Assembly: GCF_000344685.1 (NCBI RefSeq)
Contig: NW_006920412.1
Coordinates: 1,719,384-1,783,383, forward strand
Source of the DNA: Gloeophyllum trabeum ATCC 11539
Taxonomy: Eukaryota > Basidiomycota > Agaricomycetes > Gloeophyllales > Gloeophyllaceae
DNA length: 64,000 bases
Reading direction: 5' to 3'
In this document: in pieces, positions 45,101 to 57,300 of the stretch
Numbering within the stretch: position 1 is the first letter of the stretch
Layout: every line of letters begins with the position of its first letter
Made by a program: the position numbers and the translations under genes
Notes under the pieces: generated by a model
The model's input: only the letters and a program-made list of their open reading frames with translations
The model's database searches: none
Told to the model about the DNA's origin: nothing

Positions 45101-46403
45101 AGAGATCGAAGTGGAGGACTCCGATAGTAGTGACGAAGAAGAGCCTCTCAGTAAGAGGCGTGAGTCACTTATGGATAAAGGCAAAGAAGCTGTTCATGGG
45201 GCAGTTCATCCTGTCTCGGATGGGGTTGGTGCTCAGCCCGCCGCGCCTAGTTTTGACGACGCCTTCGGATATATAGCAAATACGCCTAGTCCTGTCGCAG
45301 CTGTAAGGGCTGCGTCTCCTGTCCCTAGCTCGCCGACCAAGGATGCCTTCGGTATGAGCGCGGCTGCTCCTGATTCTCACCCGCCCGTGTCTTCCGGGCC
45401 TAGTGGGATCAGTGACTTCGACGAAGCACTGGGGAAACTTCCGATCAAAGGAACGAATGGGTCGACTGCGCCGTTTAGCTTCGATGTGGCCTTCGATGAT
45501 AACTTTGATTTCTCGCAAGCCTCTGCAGATACTACCCATCAGGCGACTGAGGCGTCAACGAATGGATCTGCGGCGCCCCAGACTGATTTCAACACAGTAT
45601 TCATGTCTCAGAGTGCTGCCCCTACAGTACCTCTTCAGCCTTCTTCGGCTGCAGTCGGTTCCTCCTCGTTCTCCTTTGATGACGCGTTTGGCTCTCCTTC
45701 AAACGTCGCGCCGACTGTCAATACGGCTGGTGGCCAGGCCCCCAGCAATGGCCCCCAGATTTCCTTCGACGATGCGTTCGGCGGCGTAGACAGCAAGCAA
45801 GCGCTAGCCTTCGACAAGGCGTTCGGCTCCACATCGTCTAGGGGCTCAACTTCTTCACAGCCGCAGCAGGGCAAAACCGCATTCTCCTCCTCTTCGCCAC
45901 CTACCTCGCCTCTGCGAAGCTCGTCGCCTGGTCCCAGTGTCGACAGAAATACTGCCTCACCTCCCCCTCGCTCTATGTCCCCACCCATACGGCACGCTTC
46001 ACCGAAACCTCGTCCGTCAACCGCTGGCTCCAGTAAGGACTCTCACGAGAAGCATAAAGATGGACCCGTCAGGCACTCTCGTCTTAGTGTAAGTCGCATT
46101 TGAGGGTGGTCTCATCTCGGACGGTGCAATGTTAACCACATAACTCTGTAGATACGCTTACCCTTCGGGAAGAAGAAAGCGAAACACGACGCTGCTCCTC
46201 CTTTGCCGTCACACCTCTCACAAGCGCCTGGGCTCACTCCGCTTGAGGAACCCGAGGGGAATACCCCCGCCGTGGATGACGACGTCGAAGCCGTCAAGCA
46301 ACTGTGCGGGATGGGTTTCAGTCGTACCCAAGCGGTAGCAGCACTGGAAGAACATGGATATGATGTCCAGAAGGCATTGAATAGTTTATTGGGCTCACCC
46401 TAA
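42147..46403 (+). CDS. EDE1: Endocytic scaffold Ede1 (Eps15 family), 1,302 residues
   Basis: Early-arriving endocytic scaffold that recruits adaptors and ubiquitinated cargo. Exons 42147-42423, 42479-42643, 42705-42768, 42825-43391, 43470-43825, 43861-46088 and 46152-46403 sum to 3,909 nt. Three EH domains are seen: [20 protein letters not shown] near residue 30; [20 protein letters not shown] with [18 protein letters not shown]; and [20 protein letters not shown] with [19 protein letters not shown] coiled coil of about 170 residues follows (about 43960-44520), then a disordered region with DPF-type motifs and at least five S/A-F-D-x-A-F units. A C-terminal UBA domain ([20 protein letters not shown]) ends at GSP. 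The intron 43826-43860 is only 35 bp, but is required to keep the frame. Confidence 0.94.
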
Positions 46404-46937
46404 GTTGATTCCATTATTCATCTTGTATTCTTATGCTTTGTCCACGTGCGGAAGACTCCTTTATCCGATTACCCTCCTTCATTCATATATCCATCGTACT
46501 CTCTTAGCTATTCTCTACATGTTCGCTAATGATGCAAAGACCCAACGACTAAGAGATCGTCTCCCGACTGTGTGTTGTCAATGTCTTCTCATGTACATGT
46601 TCCCACTCAAGAAATTACACAAAGGCCATTGCCCACAGCTGTCTATTTCCATTGTGCCTAACTGATCCCATGTCATTGTCGAGTCACGAAGACAATGTGA
46701 TCTCGCGTCCCTCTGAGGGTCATTATCCGGCACTGCCATAACTGTGCTTCCCTCTGGGATGTCTGATCTACTACGTGCGGATATATTCTGGATATACGTC
46801 TTCTCACCGAACCGACTCTTTTTTCCTCGGATGCCACCCACCTCTAGTCGCGTCTGACGATTGCTGAACGCGACATCTAACTTATTCTGCGGGGGGTAGA
46901 CTTCGTCTGGGAGGTCGGAAGCAGGTCAGAGGCATAG
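46404..46937. other. Intergenic region between EDE1 and PDE1
   Basis: About 530 bp, AT-richer in its first half. No supported gene; it holds the EDE1 3' UTR and the PDE1 promoter. Confidence 0.6.
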
Positions 46938-48368
46938 ATGTGTGCTTTTGACTTGGTCGTTTTGGGTTCGGGAGGGGGCCCAGACGAGACTAACTTATCC
47001 GGGTGAGTTACTTGTCTGCGCGTCCCAAACCTCACCTTATGATCTCCGCCCCAGGTATCTACTTAAACCACGTGAAGCGTCCTGGGAAGCTGGGATTATC
47101 GCGTTGGAAGCAGGTGCGTCCTGCTAGAGCCTGAGTCCGCATCCACATCAACAGAGCTCAGACGTATGGTCCCTAGGTTCCGGCATGGGTGCCTTGGCCC
47201 GGATTATGAGGAAGCATCCAGAAATCTTCAGCTATCAATCTCCGGACCAGCACGTTACACAAGAGGAGGATGACAGGCGGCATTATTCCGCTCGCGATAT
47301 TTATTCCATGATCAAGTCAGTCTCGCGATTTTATGGTATACTTTCTGCTAAGCCGTGTCGTGGTTGTAGATGTTTTTTGATCACCCACGCTCACCTTGAC
47401 CACATTTCAAGTTTAGTCATGTCAGCAGGTTCCGTGGGAGGTTGTCGAAAGCGAGTATACGGGTCTTTGCAGACGCTCAGAGATATTGAAGTGGTCTTCA
47501 ACGGACGCGTCTGGCCTAATCTTGCGTCGTGGGACGAACAAGAGGAGTCCTCTAGGCTTCTATATCAAAGGTGTGTAATAATTGTTTGGCATGCCCCCTC
47601 TTCGTGTGTCTGACCTATCTCTTGCAGTCTACAACCTGACAAGAAGTATATGCCAATCTCGAAGGACATCTCTGTAATGATGATGCCCGTGAGTCATGGC
47701 ATGGATGAGCAAGGCGGGGTCATCTATGAGTCGGTCGCATTTTTCATCCGGCACGACAGCAAAGACCGAGAGTTTCTTTTCTTCGGCGACGTGGAACCTG
47801 ACAGCCTGTCCCGGAACAGTCGCAATGTAGAAGTTTGGCAAAGGGCAGCAAAGAAAGTTGGGCACTCGCTGAACGCAATCTTTATAGAGTGTTCCTGGCC
47901 ATCTACTAGACCCGACGAGACTTTATATGGGCACCTCAACCCACAACATCTCTTGGCTGAGCTCACTGTGCTTGCTACCGAGGTGGTCAAAGTTCGCCCG
48001 AGACCGCGAGAGCGTCTCAGTGACGAAGAGTCGGAAGACGCGCTTGCTGACTCCGAGTCAGACTGTCCACCGGCGCGGAAGCGGCAAAGGGTAGTTTCAA
48101 ACACGTCAAAAGCCCCAGGTGTCTTGCAACATGCTCTCGACGGAGTACGGATCTACATCACCCACTGTAAGGCCGATTTCGACCTCGCTCGACCCGTACA
48201 CCTCGAGATCGCTGATCAGGTGAGGACGTTGGTGGAACGGGACAAGTTGGGTGCAGAAATCATTGCGGTTGAACAGGGAATGGTTATCGGTGAGTACCGT
48301 TTGTTCCGTGCTATGACATTCTGGTCTAACCATTAGCAAGCAATCTGAGCGTCTTTCCCGCCCTCTGA
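46938..48368 (+). CDS. PDE1: Class II (low-affinity) cAMP phosphodiesterase
   Basis: Hydrolyses 3',5'-cAMP and so limits protein kinase A signalling; the fold is a metallo-beta-lactamase type. The start MCAFDLVVLGSGGGPDETNL is the family beginning, followed by SGYLLKPREASWEAGIIALE and AGSGMGALARIM. The metal-binding signature FLITHAHLDHISSLVM, MMMPVSHGMDE and FFIRHDSKDREFLFFGDVEP, then IFIECSWPSTRPDETLYGHL and VRIYITHCKADF complete the set of His/Asp ligands. An acidic insert of about 40 residues (RERLSDEESEDALADSESD then PPARKRQR) sits before the last motif and could hold a nuclear signal. About six introns. The end is ASNLSVFPAL. Confidence 0.93.
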
Positions 48369-48689
48369 ATCCTCTCGTGCATGCATATTATCTCTCGCAG
48401 TCTCGCAGATCTGTATAGCCCAAGTGTAGCACTAGCCCTTCCTCCTTTCTGACGGATTTGTTGGTTTCATTTGTAGTCTAAGTACGACGTGTCCATAGCG
48501 AGATGTATCGATCATCTACAGTATCTCATCCTGATTTGCGCAGGTTTGATTATGCGCTCGATTCTGCGCCACAGGCGCGTCGCGCTATTAGGACTTGAGC
48601 GCTGAGCGCTCGAGCTCACTTTCTGTCTCTCTGTCGTCTTGTCTCGTACATCCGGGACTTGGACTTCGTCGAACTGGGACTGTGTGAGC
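48369..48689. other. Intergenic region upstream of the DUF4211 gene
   Basis: About 320 bp with no gene. A GC-rich segment at 48597-48617 contains AGCGCT twice (48598 and 48605) next to CTCGAG/GAGCTC, a small dyad just before the gene start. Confidence 0.5.
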
Positions 48690-50637
48690 ATGCCTCGCCG
48701 CAAGCAAGCCAAGCCTGGTCCCTCCACCCCCAAGAAGCTGAAGCAAACAACGCTTTTTGTCTATGCTCTGTCTAGCTCGCCCCAGCTCTCACCAAAATCA
48801 AGTCCCCGGAAGAAGGTAACTGAACCCGCTACGTCTAGCAAGAAGAAGACGGGACAAAAACAGGTTGTGGATCTAGAAGAGAGCGACAGTTCTAGCAGCG
48901 CTGTAGGGGGCATACGGTTCGAACCCGAAGCTGCAGCTTTGAGCGATGATGTTGAATCGGAGGAGTCTCCCCGTCGACACCCAGCGAAGAAGCGGAAGTT
49001 GCGTCACAACGATTCGAGCGAAGATGAGGACTCTGTCTCTATCGCTCTAAATGATATAGCAAGCAAACACAGAGGACAGGGAAAGCAGAGGGAAGGTGAT
49101 GGTAATGGGGGAAAGCAGCCTTCGGTGAATGGGGCGGAAGCCAAGGATCGAGACGTCAGGACCAGGAGACCAAGTAAGGTCACTCCTACTAGCCAGGCAG
49201 AAGAAGAGCGTACAGATGAGGACGAGCCGGAAGTGCAAGTAAAAAGGCGCAGGCTCGTCAAAGGGCGTAGACCTGTGACGCCTTCAGACGATGAAGACGA
49301 AGATGACCTGTTGGATGAGCTTGATACTGACAGTGAGTTCCCTCTATAATATAATATGCTTCTAAGCTAGACGACCATAAAAGCGATCTTGGAAGATCGG
49401 TTCCGGTCAAGAGGGAAGAAGTCTGCTTTCCAGATTAACCTGGAGAAGCTTAAACGTGCGTGGGCCTTGGGCTCTTTGGGCAGAAAGTATATTAAGTTGT
49501 CTGACGATATGAATATATTTGTAGGTCTGAAACGGGGACTCTCTGCTGAGAGCCCAGGAAGCTCAGAGAGTACGGAGGAGAATGTCTGGGATGAAGTTCC
49601 TTTCGAGGGTGCCAGGCCGAGTAATAAGGAAGGGTCATCAGATGACGAAGCGGCCGAAGAGGACGTGGACGATAGTTTTGTGGTGGAAGATGATAGCCAA
49701 ACCGTGGCTGCTGAGCTGCCCTCAGCCTTCAGTATGAACACTTATCAGGATCTAGCCCACCACTTCAAGATCATATGCCAGCTCTTCGTCCACGTAGCAG
49801 TGCGACCCGCCGAGGAGCGGCAGGACTACATGCAGAAAGCTCTTGCGGGTACGCATAAATAACAGAGTCGCAGGAGCTTTCGTTCTTGACTTTTCTGGTC
49901 GTACAGATGTTGAGTACTTCAGCGCACCACTGCATATTGCCCGGCGGAAATTGACTGGAATGCGGGACTCCCTTGTGGCATCCTCGGTCTGGCGTCCGGA
50001 GTTCAAGGGACCACTGGAGAAGTACCCCAACTTCGAGTTGGTCTCGCTAGAGTTTGCTGTACCCGCTTGCGACGCGTGTCACCTAGGAGGACGGATGTCT
50101 ACTTACTTGGGCAGAGTCAGCGGTCAGCCGTACGATAGACTGGGCTTCGAAGTATTTGTTATTATATCCTCTTTATATTCAGACTCAACCGTGCACTTAC
50201 AGCCTCTGACCGACTCCGATTCGGATGACAGTGAGGACGAAGAGGAGTCGAAGGATCAGAAGGAGTTCCACCTCGGCCGGTTCTGCGCTCGGCGAACAAA
50301 GGTATTCCATGAGTTCAGTCATTGGGAGGTAGGTTTTTTGTTCGTTTTGAACCTCGCAGCTGTCCTGACATACATCAAGTACTCCACCTACCAGTCCCTC
50401 CTTCGCGAGGTGGAAGAGCTCCGCGCTTCGAAAGGCAAGCGCGGGTTCATTCGTGTCGCCTTTTCCGGAGCGGGAGGTGTGAAACCACCAGAGGACTTGG
50501 ACGATGCGGACCAGATCATGGAATGGCTCGACCAGCGACAGGTCATCGAGATGGAATGGTGGAAGGTGAAGGATATGATGGCCAGAGCCAGGAACCTCGA
50601 GATGGCGAGTAAGCGGGGGGAGGATACGGACGAGTAG
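48690..50637 (+). CDS. DUF4211-domain nuclear protein of unknown function
   Basis: The start is MPRRKQAKPGPSTPKKLKQT. The first 220 residues are basic and acidic low complexity with many KKRK-type signals, so nuclear location is likely. After an intron come ILEDRFRSRGKKSAFQINLE, a second acidic stretch (SDDEAAEEDVDDSFVVEDD), and then the DUF4211 core: LPSAFSMNTYQDLAHHFKII, SSVWRPEFKGPLEKYPNFEL and VPACDACHLGGRMSTYLGRV with a CxxC-type pair, then EFHLGRFCARRTKVFHEFSH WE. The C-terminus reads VIEMEWWKVKDMMARARNLE. DUF4211 is known mainly from fungi and has no established biochemical role. Six or so GT-AG introns. The CxxC, CxxxT and H residues suggest a metal site, which is inference. Confidence 0.82.
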
Positions 50638-50843
50638 AGCAGGCTGGTTGTTTTCTTCTATGTCTTTATGAACTGATGATCTGGTCACGCGGCGTGCTCG
50701 CATACACCAGTATGGAGTATCAATCTGATCCACGCTGGGTCTGAGGAGCACCGTTCAATGGTTAGGGTGGTCTCCTCCGACACTAATAAGGTAACCAAAC
50801 ACCTTACTATAGTCCGCTGTAAGTAATACATGTTGTGTAGCAT

Positions 50844-51867
50844 CTACTTCTTCCTCCAGAGTACGACGTACGTTCTGTACGGATACTCAAACACACCTTT
50901 TTCTTTATCAATCCAAATCATATCGTCTCCATTCTTCACGATGTTTGTCACATCCTGCGCGACCTTCTTCTTCTCGTCCTCAGGGAGCACAACGATGTAG
51001 CTCTTGCTACACGCCCGTTCCACGGCAATCTCGACTGTCCCAGGGAGGGCACGGTCCCACGTCTTCTCGATGGGCGGCTCGAAGAGGGCGTTGTAGTTGG
51101 GGGTAGAGAAGGTCTCGCGCCAGAGACCCAGGCGGAACTGGGGCGTCCCCTTCTCGTGCAACTCTACGCGGTCCCGGAGTTGGGCGACCCAGCGGGCTTT
51201 GTCTCTGGGAGACCATGAGTGTCGGTACAGGGACAAGGCAGGAGGGAACGTACCTGTCTTCTAGATTCCAGATGAGGGCGACAACACCGGCAGGTTTGAG
51301 GATGCGAGCAAACTCGGCCGCAGCTGCGTTGTAGTCAGGGCACCAGTGGAATGCCTATGTTTCCCGGATAAACGTGAGTAGTACGAGACGCGACGTCTGG
51401 ATCACAGCTGACCTGCGCTACAATCACAATGTCGGCCCAGCCGTCCTCGACACCGGTAGTGTCGAAGGTGCCGTAGCTGGTGGTGACGCGCTCGTCTTTC
51501 ACCGTCTTGGTGAATACGTCGCGCATACCCTCGCTCGGCTCGATGGCGCGCAAGCGGCCGAGGGATGCGGACCACTCGGGGTGGGCCAGGAGGGCGCGCG
51601 TGAATATACCTGTACCGCTGCCCAGTCTGCGCGGATGATTAGTAAGGATCCATGGAGGAAGAATGGTGAACGTACTCGACGACGTTCACGGGCGATGCCT
51701 GGACTGCCTGGCGGATGTAGGAGAGCGCCTCCGGCTGGTACGAAGGCCGAGCGCTGTGTGTCTCCATATGATCAGGGCCTCAACCTAGCAGGCTTTCTAA
51801 CTGACCGATCGTAGAGCTCATTGTCAGTGCCAAAACCCTGCTTGGCCACATCGTGTACGGTCGGCAT
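50844..51867 (-). CDS. Class I SAM-dependent methyltransferase (methyltransferase type 11/25 fold)
   Basis: The protein begins MPTVHDVAKQGFGTDNELYD, then RARPSYQPEALSYIRQAV. The SAM motif I is VVELGSGTGIFTRALL, motif II/III is LRAIEPSEGMRDVF, and DGWADIVIVAQAFHWCPDYN with FARILKPAGVVALIWNLEDR gives the post-motif strings of this family. The C-terminal part has WRETFSTPNYNALFEPPIEK and ends YVVLWRKK. Five exons, GT-AG introns. Substrate is not predictable; related fungal proteins are annotated only as methyltransferases. An in-frame ATG at 51975 would add 36 residues rich in Arg, His and Ser (MLAQSRHIILHLHPALVTSP then ARVPKFRTFFATTR), which looks like a mitochondrial presequence, so the start may be alternative. 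Confidence 0.85.
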
Positions 51868-52159
51868 GGCTGTCCTGGTGGTGGCGAAGAATGTACGGAA
51901 TTTGGGGACCCTTGCAGGCGACGTTACAAGTGCTGGGTGCAAGTGCAGGATGATATGGCGCGATTGCGCGAGCATGGCCGAGGGTGGAATGCCCTCGGCA
52001 GAATCTGACTCGGACTAGTAATGGCTTCATGGCCCGCGATAACCGTCAACTGTGGCTCAGAATAGCTGCCTGACCTCGTCGCTATTCTTAGACCAGTCTC
52101 GCGTGGGCGTCGATCAGGTCGCGCTTCGAGCTGCGCGACTGACAGCGTATTCGAGTCTA
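51868..52159. promoter_or_regulatory. Divergent promoter of the methyltransferase and long-chain-base kinase genes
   Basis: 292 bp between ATGs (184 bp if the methyltransferase starts at 51975). No specific motif is claimed. Confidence 0.45.
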
Positions 52160-54077
52160 ATGGCCACGTCTAATGAGCTGCGCGTCGTGAATGGTTCGGG
52201 AAAGGTTTCGACGTTCAAGCTGACGGACTCTAGTCTGCTCATAAGCCGTGGTGTGCATCTCCGCTTTCCCCCTCGTCGCAGCACTGAAAGTGAGGACAGA
52301 CCCGAAGAAGACGGTGGATGTCCCCTTGAAGCAGGTGCTATGGGCCGAGCACGCGCAGGATACGCTCCATGTCCACTTTCTTGCTCGGAAGAGTAAGAAG
52401 GGCTCTCTGAGCCTCGTCAAAGCCAGTGGACGTATATTCCCGGCAGACAAGTCCGCAGTAGACGCATGGATCGACGCCCTGACGGCCAAGGCTTATGAAG
52501 GTATGTCAGTGTATCTACCCCGTGCGGTGACGCGTTTCGCCAACATTAGCGCCACTTCGTGAGGTGTGAAGCAGCGCAGACGTCTGAAGGTCTTGGTTAA
52601 TCCGCACGGTGGCCAGGTGAGCAAATGGGGATGTCACTCGGTAGTATGGTCACTAACCAGTCGCAGGGGAAATCAGTAGCCATATTCCGCAAGAAGGTCG
52701 AGCCAATTCTTAAGGCCGCGCACTGCACGCTGGATGTTACCTGTACGTTCTTCCCGCCTTCCAGTCCTTGCTGCAGCTCACGCGGCATTCTTTACTCAGA
52801 CACAACGCATTCGAAGCATGCGCAAGCCCTCGCCAAAGACCTGTCGCTCGATTTTGACGCGGTTGTCACCGTGTCGGGTGACGGTCTTATTCATGAAGTG
52901 ATAAATGGATTTGCAGAGCACGCCCAGCCGCTGAAAGCTCTGAATATACCCATCGCGCCTATACCCACCGGCTCGGGCAACGGCCTATCTTGCAATCTCC
53001 TAGGAGTCAAGGTATATGCGTCAATATCCCCTGACAAGACATATCTCTGATCACCACGAATTCGTAGGACGCCTTCGACGTGTGCGCCGCTGCGTTGAAC
53101 GCCATCAAAGGTCGGCCCATGAAGACCGACCTCTTCTCCTTTACGCAGGGCAACACCCGCCGCTTGTCCTTCTTCTCGCAGGCGGTGGGGCTAATGGCCG
53201 ACCTTGATCTCGGCACCGAGCACCTTCGCTGGATGGGCGACACGCGCTTCGTCGTAGGCTTCCTGCGCGGCAGTAAGTCCAACTTGGGCACGGTCCAGGA
53301 TGCGTGGCCGCGAAAAGTGCTTACATCCCCCTAGTCGCGAAGTTAAGCCCGTGCGCCGCCACACTATCCGTAAAGGTCGCCGAGAGCGACAAGGACAAGA
53401 TGCTCGAATCGTACCGGAAAGTTAGGGACGCCGCGCCGCCTCCTCCGGAGGCAGAAAGCGAGAGTGAAGGGGCGTTGCCGCCGTTGCAGCACACCTCGCC
53501 AGGGAAAGGCGACGACGGCTGGGTCACTTTCGATAAACCGCTGCTCTATGTGTATGCGGGACAAGGCCCTTACGTCGGACGGTCAGTCGATATCCATGTG
53601 GGCGTCAGCCACATATCAGGCTGACGACCAGTCTTCCGCGTCAGCGATCTAATGCAATTCCCACTTTCCTTGCCTGACGACGGTCTCATCGACGTAGTCG
53701 CCCAAGAGCTGGTACGCCGCATCCACCCTGCTTCTCTATGTATGATCCATCTTGATGCACCTAGACATCGAGGGGGGATATGCTCAAAGCCTTGGACGGC
53801 GCAGAGAAAGGCGGGCCATTCTGGCTTCCTACCGTGCGTGTCCGCATCATATTGTCGCGGTGCCTAGGTATTGACGCGTCGGTGTCTGTCTCAGCAACAC
53901 TACTTCAAGGCGCACGCCTACAGGTTGACTCCTCGCTCAAAGAAAGGCTGTCTATCCATCGACGGCGAGGCCTACCCGTTCGAAGAATACACCGTCGAAG
54001 TCCACCCCAAGCTCGGCACACTCCTGAGCATGTACGGTCGCTACGTTGATGACTTCAAAATGCAGAAACCTCAGTAA
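52160..54077 (+). CDS. LCB4: Sphingoid long-chain-base kinase (Lcb4/sphingosine kinase family)
   Basis: Phosphorylates long-chain sphingoid bases; product levels control sphingolipid signalling and stress responses. The N-terminal half is a PH-like region (VPLKQVLWAEHAQDTLHVHF). The diacylglycerol-kinase-type catalytic domain follows: RRLKVLVNPHGGQGKSVAIF, AVVTVSGDGLIHEVINGF (nucleotide-binding SGDG) and IPIAPIPTGSGNGLSCNLLG. Then AVGLMADLDLGTEHLRWMGD and RFVVGFLRG, a disordered insert with PPPPEAESESEG, and the C-terminal lobe with LMQFPLSLPDDGLIDVV, GDMLKALDGAEKGGPFWLP and QHYFKAHAYRLTPRSKKGCL, SIDGEAYPFEEYTVEVH. About ten introns; intron 52233-52281 is chosen because it gives the normal 49-bp length and right frame. 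Confidence 0.9.
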
Positions 54078-54376
54078 TACGAAGGAGTACAAAGATTGTT
54101 CGATTTTATTCCAGTCCAGGTATCTACGCGAGCAGGAGGTATGACGGTAATGGGTGGATACTAGCTAGCCCCAAAAAGAGTATGCCATTATTATAATGCA
54201 ATGCTATACCAGTGTACGTAGCGAGCGTGTAATATTATCGAGACAAATACAGCGTCCGTTCTAAACAAAGTCCGCAAGAGCCCCGTGATGCAACATGGTA
54301 GAAAATGCAACAACGTGCAGATAATCCCGGTCCGTTAATTCTAGTCTAGATTGTCATGTCATGGTGGAAAACGCGA
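54078..54376. other. Convergent intergenic region before AGS1
   Basis: About 300 bp between the 3' ends of the kinase and glucan synthase genes. Only UTR-like sequence is seen. Confidence 0.55.
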
Positions 54377-57300
54377 TCATGGTCGGGCCAATTGCTCCTT
54401 CCGGTAGAACCAGAAGTAGCCTATGACGATGATGAGCTGGCATACCAATGCCACCCAGAACGTGGGCGATGCCATGGGGCTCCCTGATAGAAGCGAGGGA
54501 AATCAGCACAGAACCTGCAGTCAACAGTTCAGGTACCTACCCTTTAGACCTTGCTCGAAGTCCCATGTGGCAGCGTCAGGGAAGACGCTTTCCGGTCCGA
54601 TCTTGTTAGGAGCAGTAGCCCGAGCGACCATGACACATATAGACCCTATTATCTGCGAGAATGCAAGCGTGGCACAAACGTGGAGACGCGACAAGGTCTG
54701 ATGGCAAGGCCGTCAGCGATACTCCAGAAGTTGGAAGGGCGATGTCCACGAACCTGCAGTAGAATCATACCCAGTCCCACGCCTTGGATAGCGTCAAGAA
54801 CGCCCAGCCATAACCACAGAGAAACACCCAGATATGGACCCGCGTGGCCTGCCCAAGGAATATATAAGGCTAGGGAAGATGTTCCCCAAAGCATCTACAC
54901 GAGATAGATATTGAGCACCAGATTGACGTACTTAATGACGGGACTTACCTGACACCATCGAGGCGCACCCAATCCCACAGCAAACACAGGTAACAACCAC
55001 GTATGGATCTTACTGAACTGCGTCAGGATGTACATCAAGATTGCCCACACAACGACAAAGAAAGCAACGACTAAGAGGGCGATTTGCCACTTCGGTATAT
55101 TGCCGCTCCATAGGAAGCCCCAATTGCGGCCGTAGGGACCACTGAGCCAATAGTCGCGTAAGATTTCCGAGGCCAAAAACCTGAGTAGCAATTAGGACAG
55201 GATGTCGAAAACAACGCAAAAGGAGATTCATACCATAGCACGAGCTTCCGGCGGAAAAGTGTCTTTAGGAAGTTGGGTACCTTCGGTGGTGTCTGACGAT
55301 AGTACTCTGCGGCAAGCTCAAAACCCATCGAACAACCATATCGCAAACGGAGACTTACCGGGTAGACCGTACAACATAAGGTACGTGAAAAGAAGGCTCA
55401 AGGCAGCCAAGGGCCAGACAATGAGGACTATCCACCATGGTGGTATACTATCCGTCTGGGCACCCTCGAGGGAGTTACCCCAGTACCATAACGCGGCGAC
55501 CCAGATTTGTTGCGACCCTTGTACGATGCAAGCTCTCATCGTCCAAACTTCAGTGGCAGCACCCTTTAAAGTATATCGTTAATAACAGAGATCTGCATTT
55601 TATCACGGTACTCACAGCTTCTTCACCGAAATTGAGACCAAAGAAGCAGAACGCCGCTGCAGACGCAACAGCGTAACACCATGTAGCGGCGCTTGACAAA
55701 GCTTTGTGCGTGGGATGTAGGGCAGAAGTCACGGACGGCAGACCGATGAGGAAGAAAGCGAGTCCAAAGAAGATCCAGGGAGCAGCCAACACATAGACCG
55801 ATGGCTTCAACCGGAAGAGAGCATACCACACGAAGGACGCGGCTAAGAACACGGCGCCCAACACATAAAGCTGCAAGTTGTCTTGCCAATTTTGACCGGA
55901 TAGCAAGGTAATCTGGAAGCTGGTGGCGCTCAGCATCTGTCCCGCAGCGATGATGATGGTATACAAAGGCCATCCGCCGATTTCTCTCTGCATTGCGATC
56001 TGCAGTCCCGTCATCGTCACAACTTCGGGGAGTTCACTTGTAAGAGGACCATTGTAGTCAGTGAACCCGCTTGCGGAGCTCAGCCCATTCGGGGAGGAGG
56101 GGCGTGAACTGCCAGTGTCGTATATTGAAGGTGTGCCCCAGACGGACTCTCTCTTCGACGATCGGATACTGGCGGCCGTGGACAACTTATCCTTCCGGAC
56201 CTTATCGAAGAATGCCTCCTCGCTCTTCATTAGGAACTTCTCGATGGATAACTCGTGCTGAGAGTTCTCTGGGTTCAGGTTTCGTAGTTTCTCCACAAAT
56301 TCGTGGGCCACTCCACCATCAGCATCCGTGAACGAGGCGATGGCCTTGTTTAGTGGTGAATTCTGCTTCTCGTCGACAATGGACGCGATAGACTCGACAG
56401 ATGACACTCTTGAGTGGGCACCGAAAGGCCGCGTCGGAGGAGCAGTATCCAAGAATGGGTCAGGAACATGTCGCTGGTCCTTAGCTATTGTCCGGTTGGC
56501 TTTGTCAAGGAATTTCGAATATTCTACCTGAGGAGTGTCACCACTACCGCCCGGCTGGGAGAAGTAGTCACCTTCATTGTCAGACACATCCGTACTGAAT
56601 GACCCTCTACGACTATCGGGCATGAGACGAGGAGGTGCAGCCAGATGGTGCTCGGCTCCGGGCGTGAACGGATCCTGACTCCATTGACCTGGCGAGCCTG
56701 GCGTGCTCGCAGCGCTCATCCTGAAGCTTCCGCTTCTAGCATCCCACTCTGGTTGGGATGGGTAAGGTTGATACTCAGGATTCCAATCCTCAGCCTCGCC
56801 TATAGGCTGGTGGCGACCGCTATCTCCGTCCGACGGACGCCATGCGTTAGGACCTGCGTGGTTGCGACTGATCGTGATGCTGCGCCGGTGGAAGTCCTCC
56901 ATACGCTGTCTCCATTCCACGACAGGGAAACGCTGTACTGCGGAACGGGCGCGGAGAATGGCACGTTCTTCCTCTGTGGACTTGAGGGCCATCTTGATTG
57001 TCTTCTTCAGCTGAGACTGCATATGTTGCGTTGACGTTGATTCGACAGGGAACCACCAACCAGGCATCAGTCCCAGCCCACCAAGGCGACTACCGACTCC
57101 AAGAGCACCTTTCCGACCGAACTCGACTGCTACTAGACCAAAGGGCTCATCACGAGAGGGAATCAGAGCGAAATCAGCTCCACTGAACAAGAATGGAGGA
57201 AGAGCAGTGAATTCCGGCTTCGAAAATACGCGATCAGGGTAAAGTTCCATGAGACGGTTGAGTTTCTCTGCGGCAAACCGTCCGTACAAGTCGATGACAG

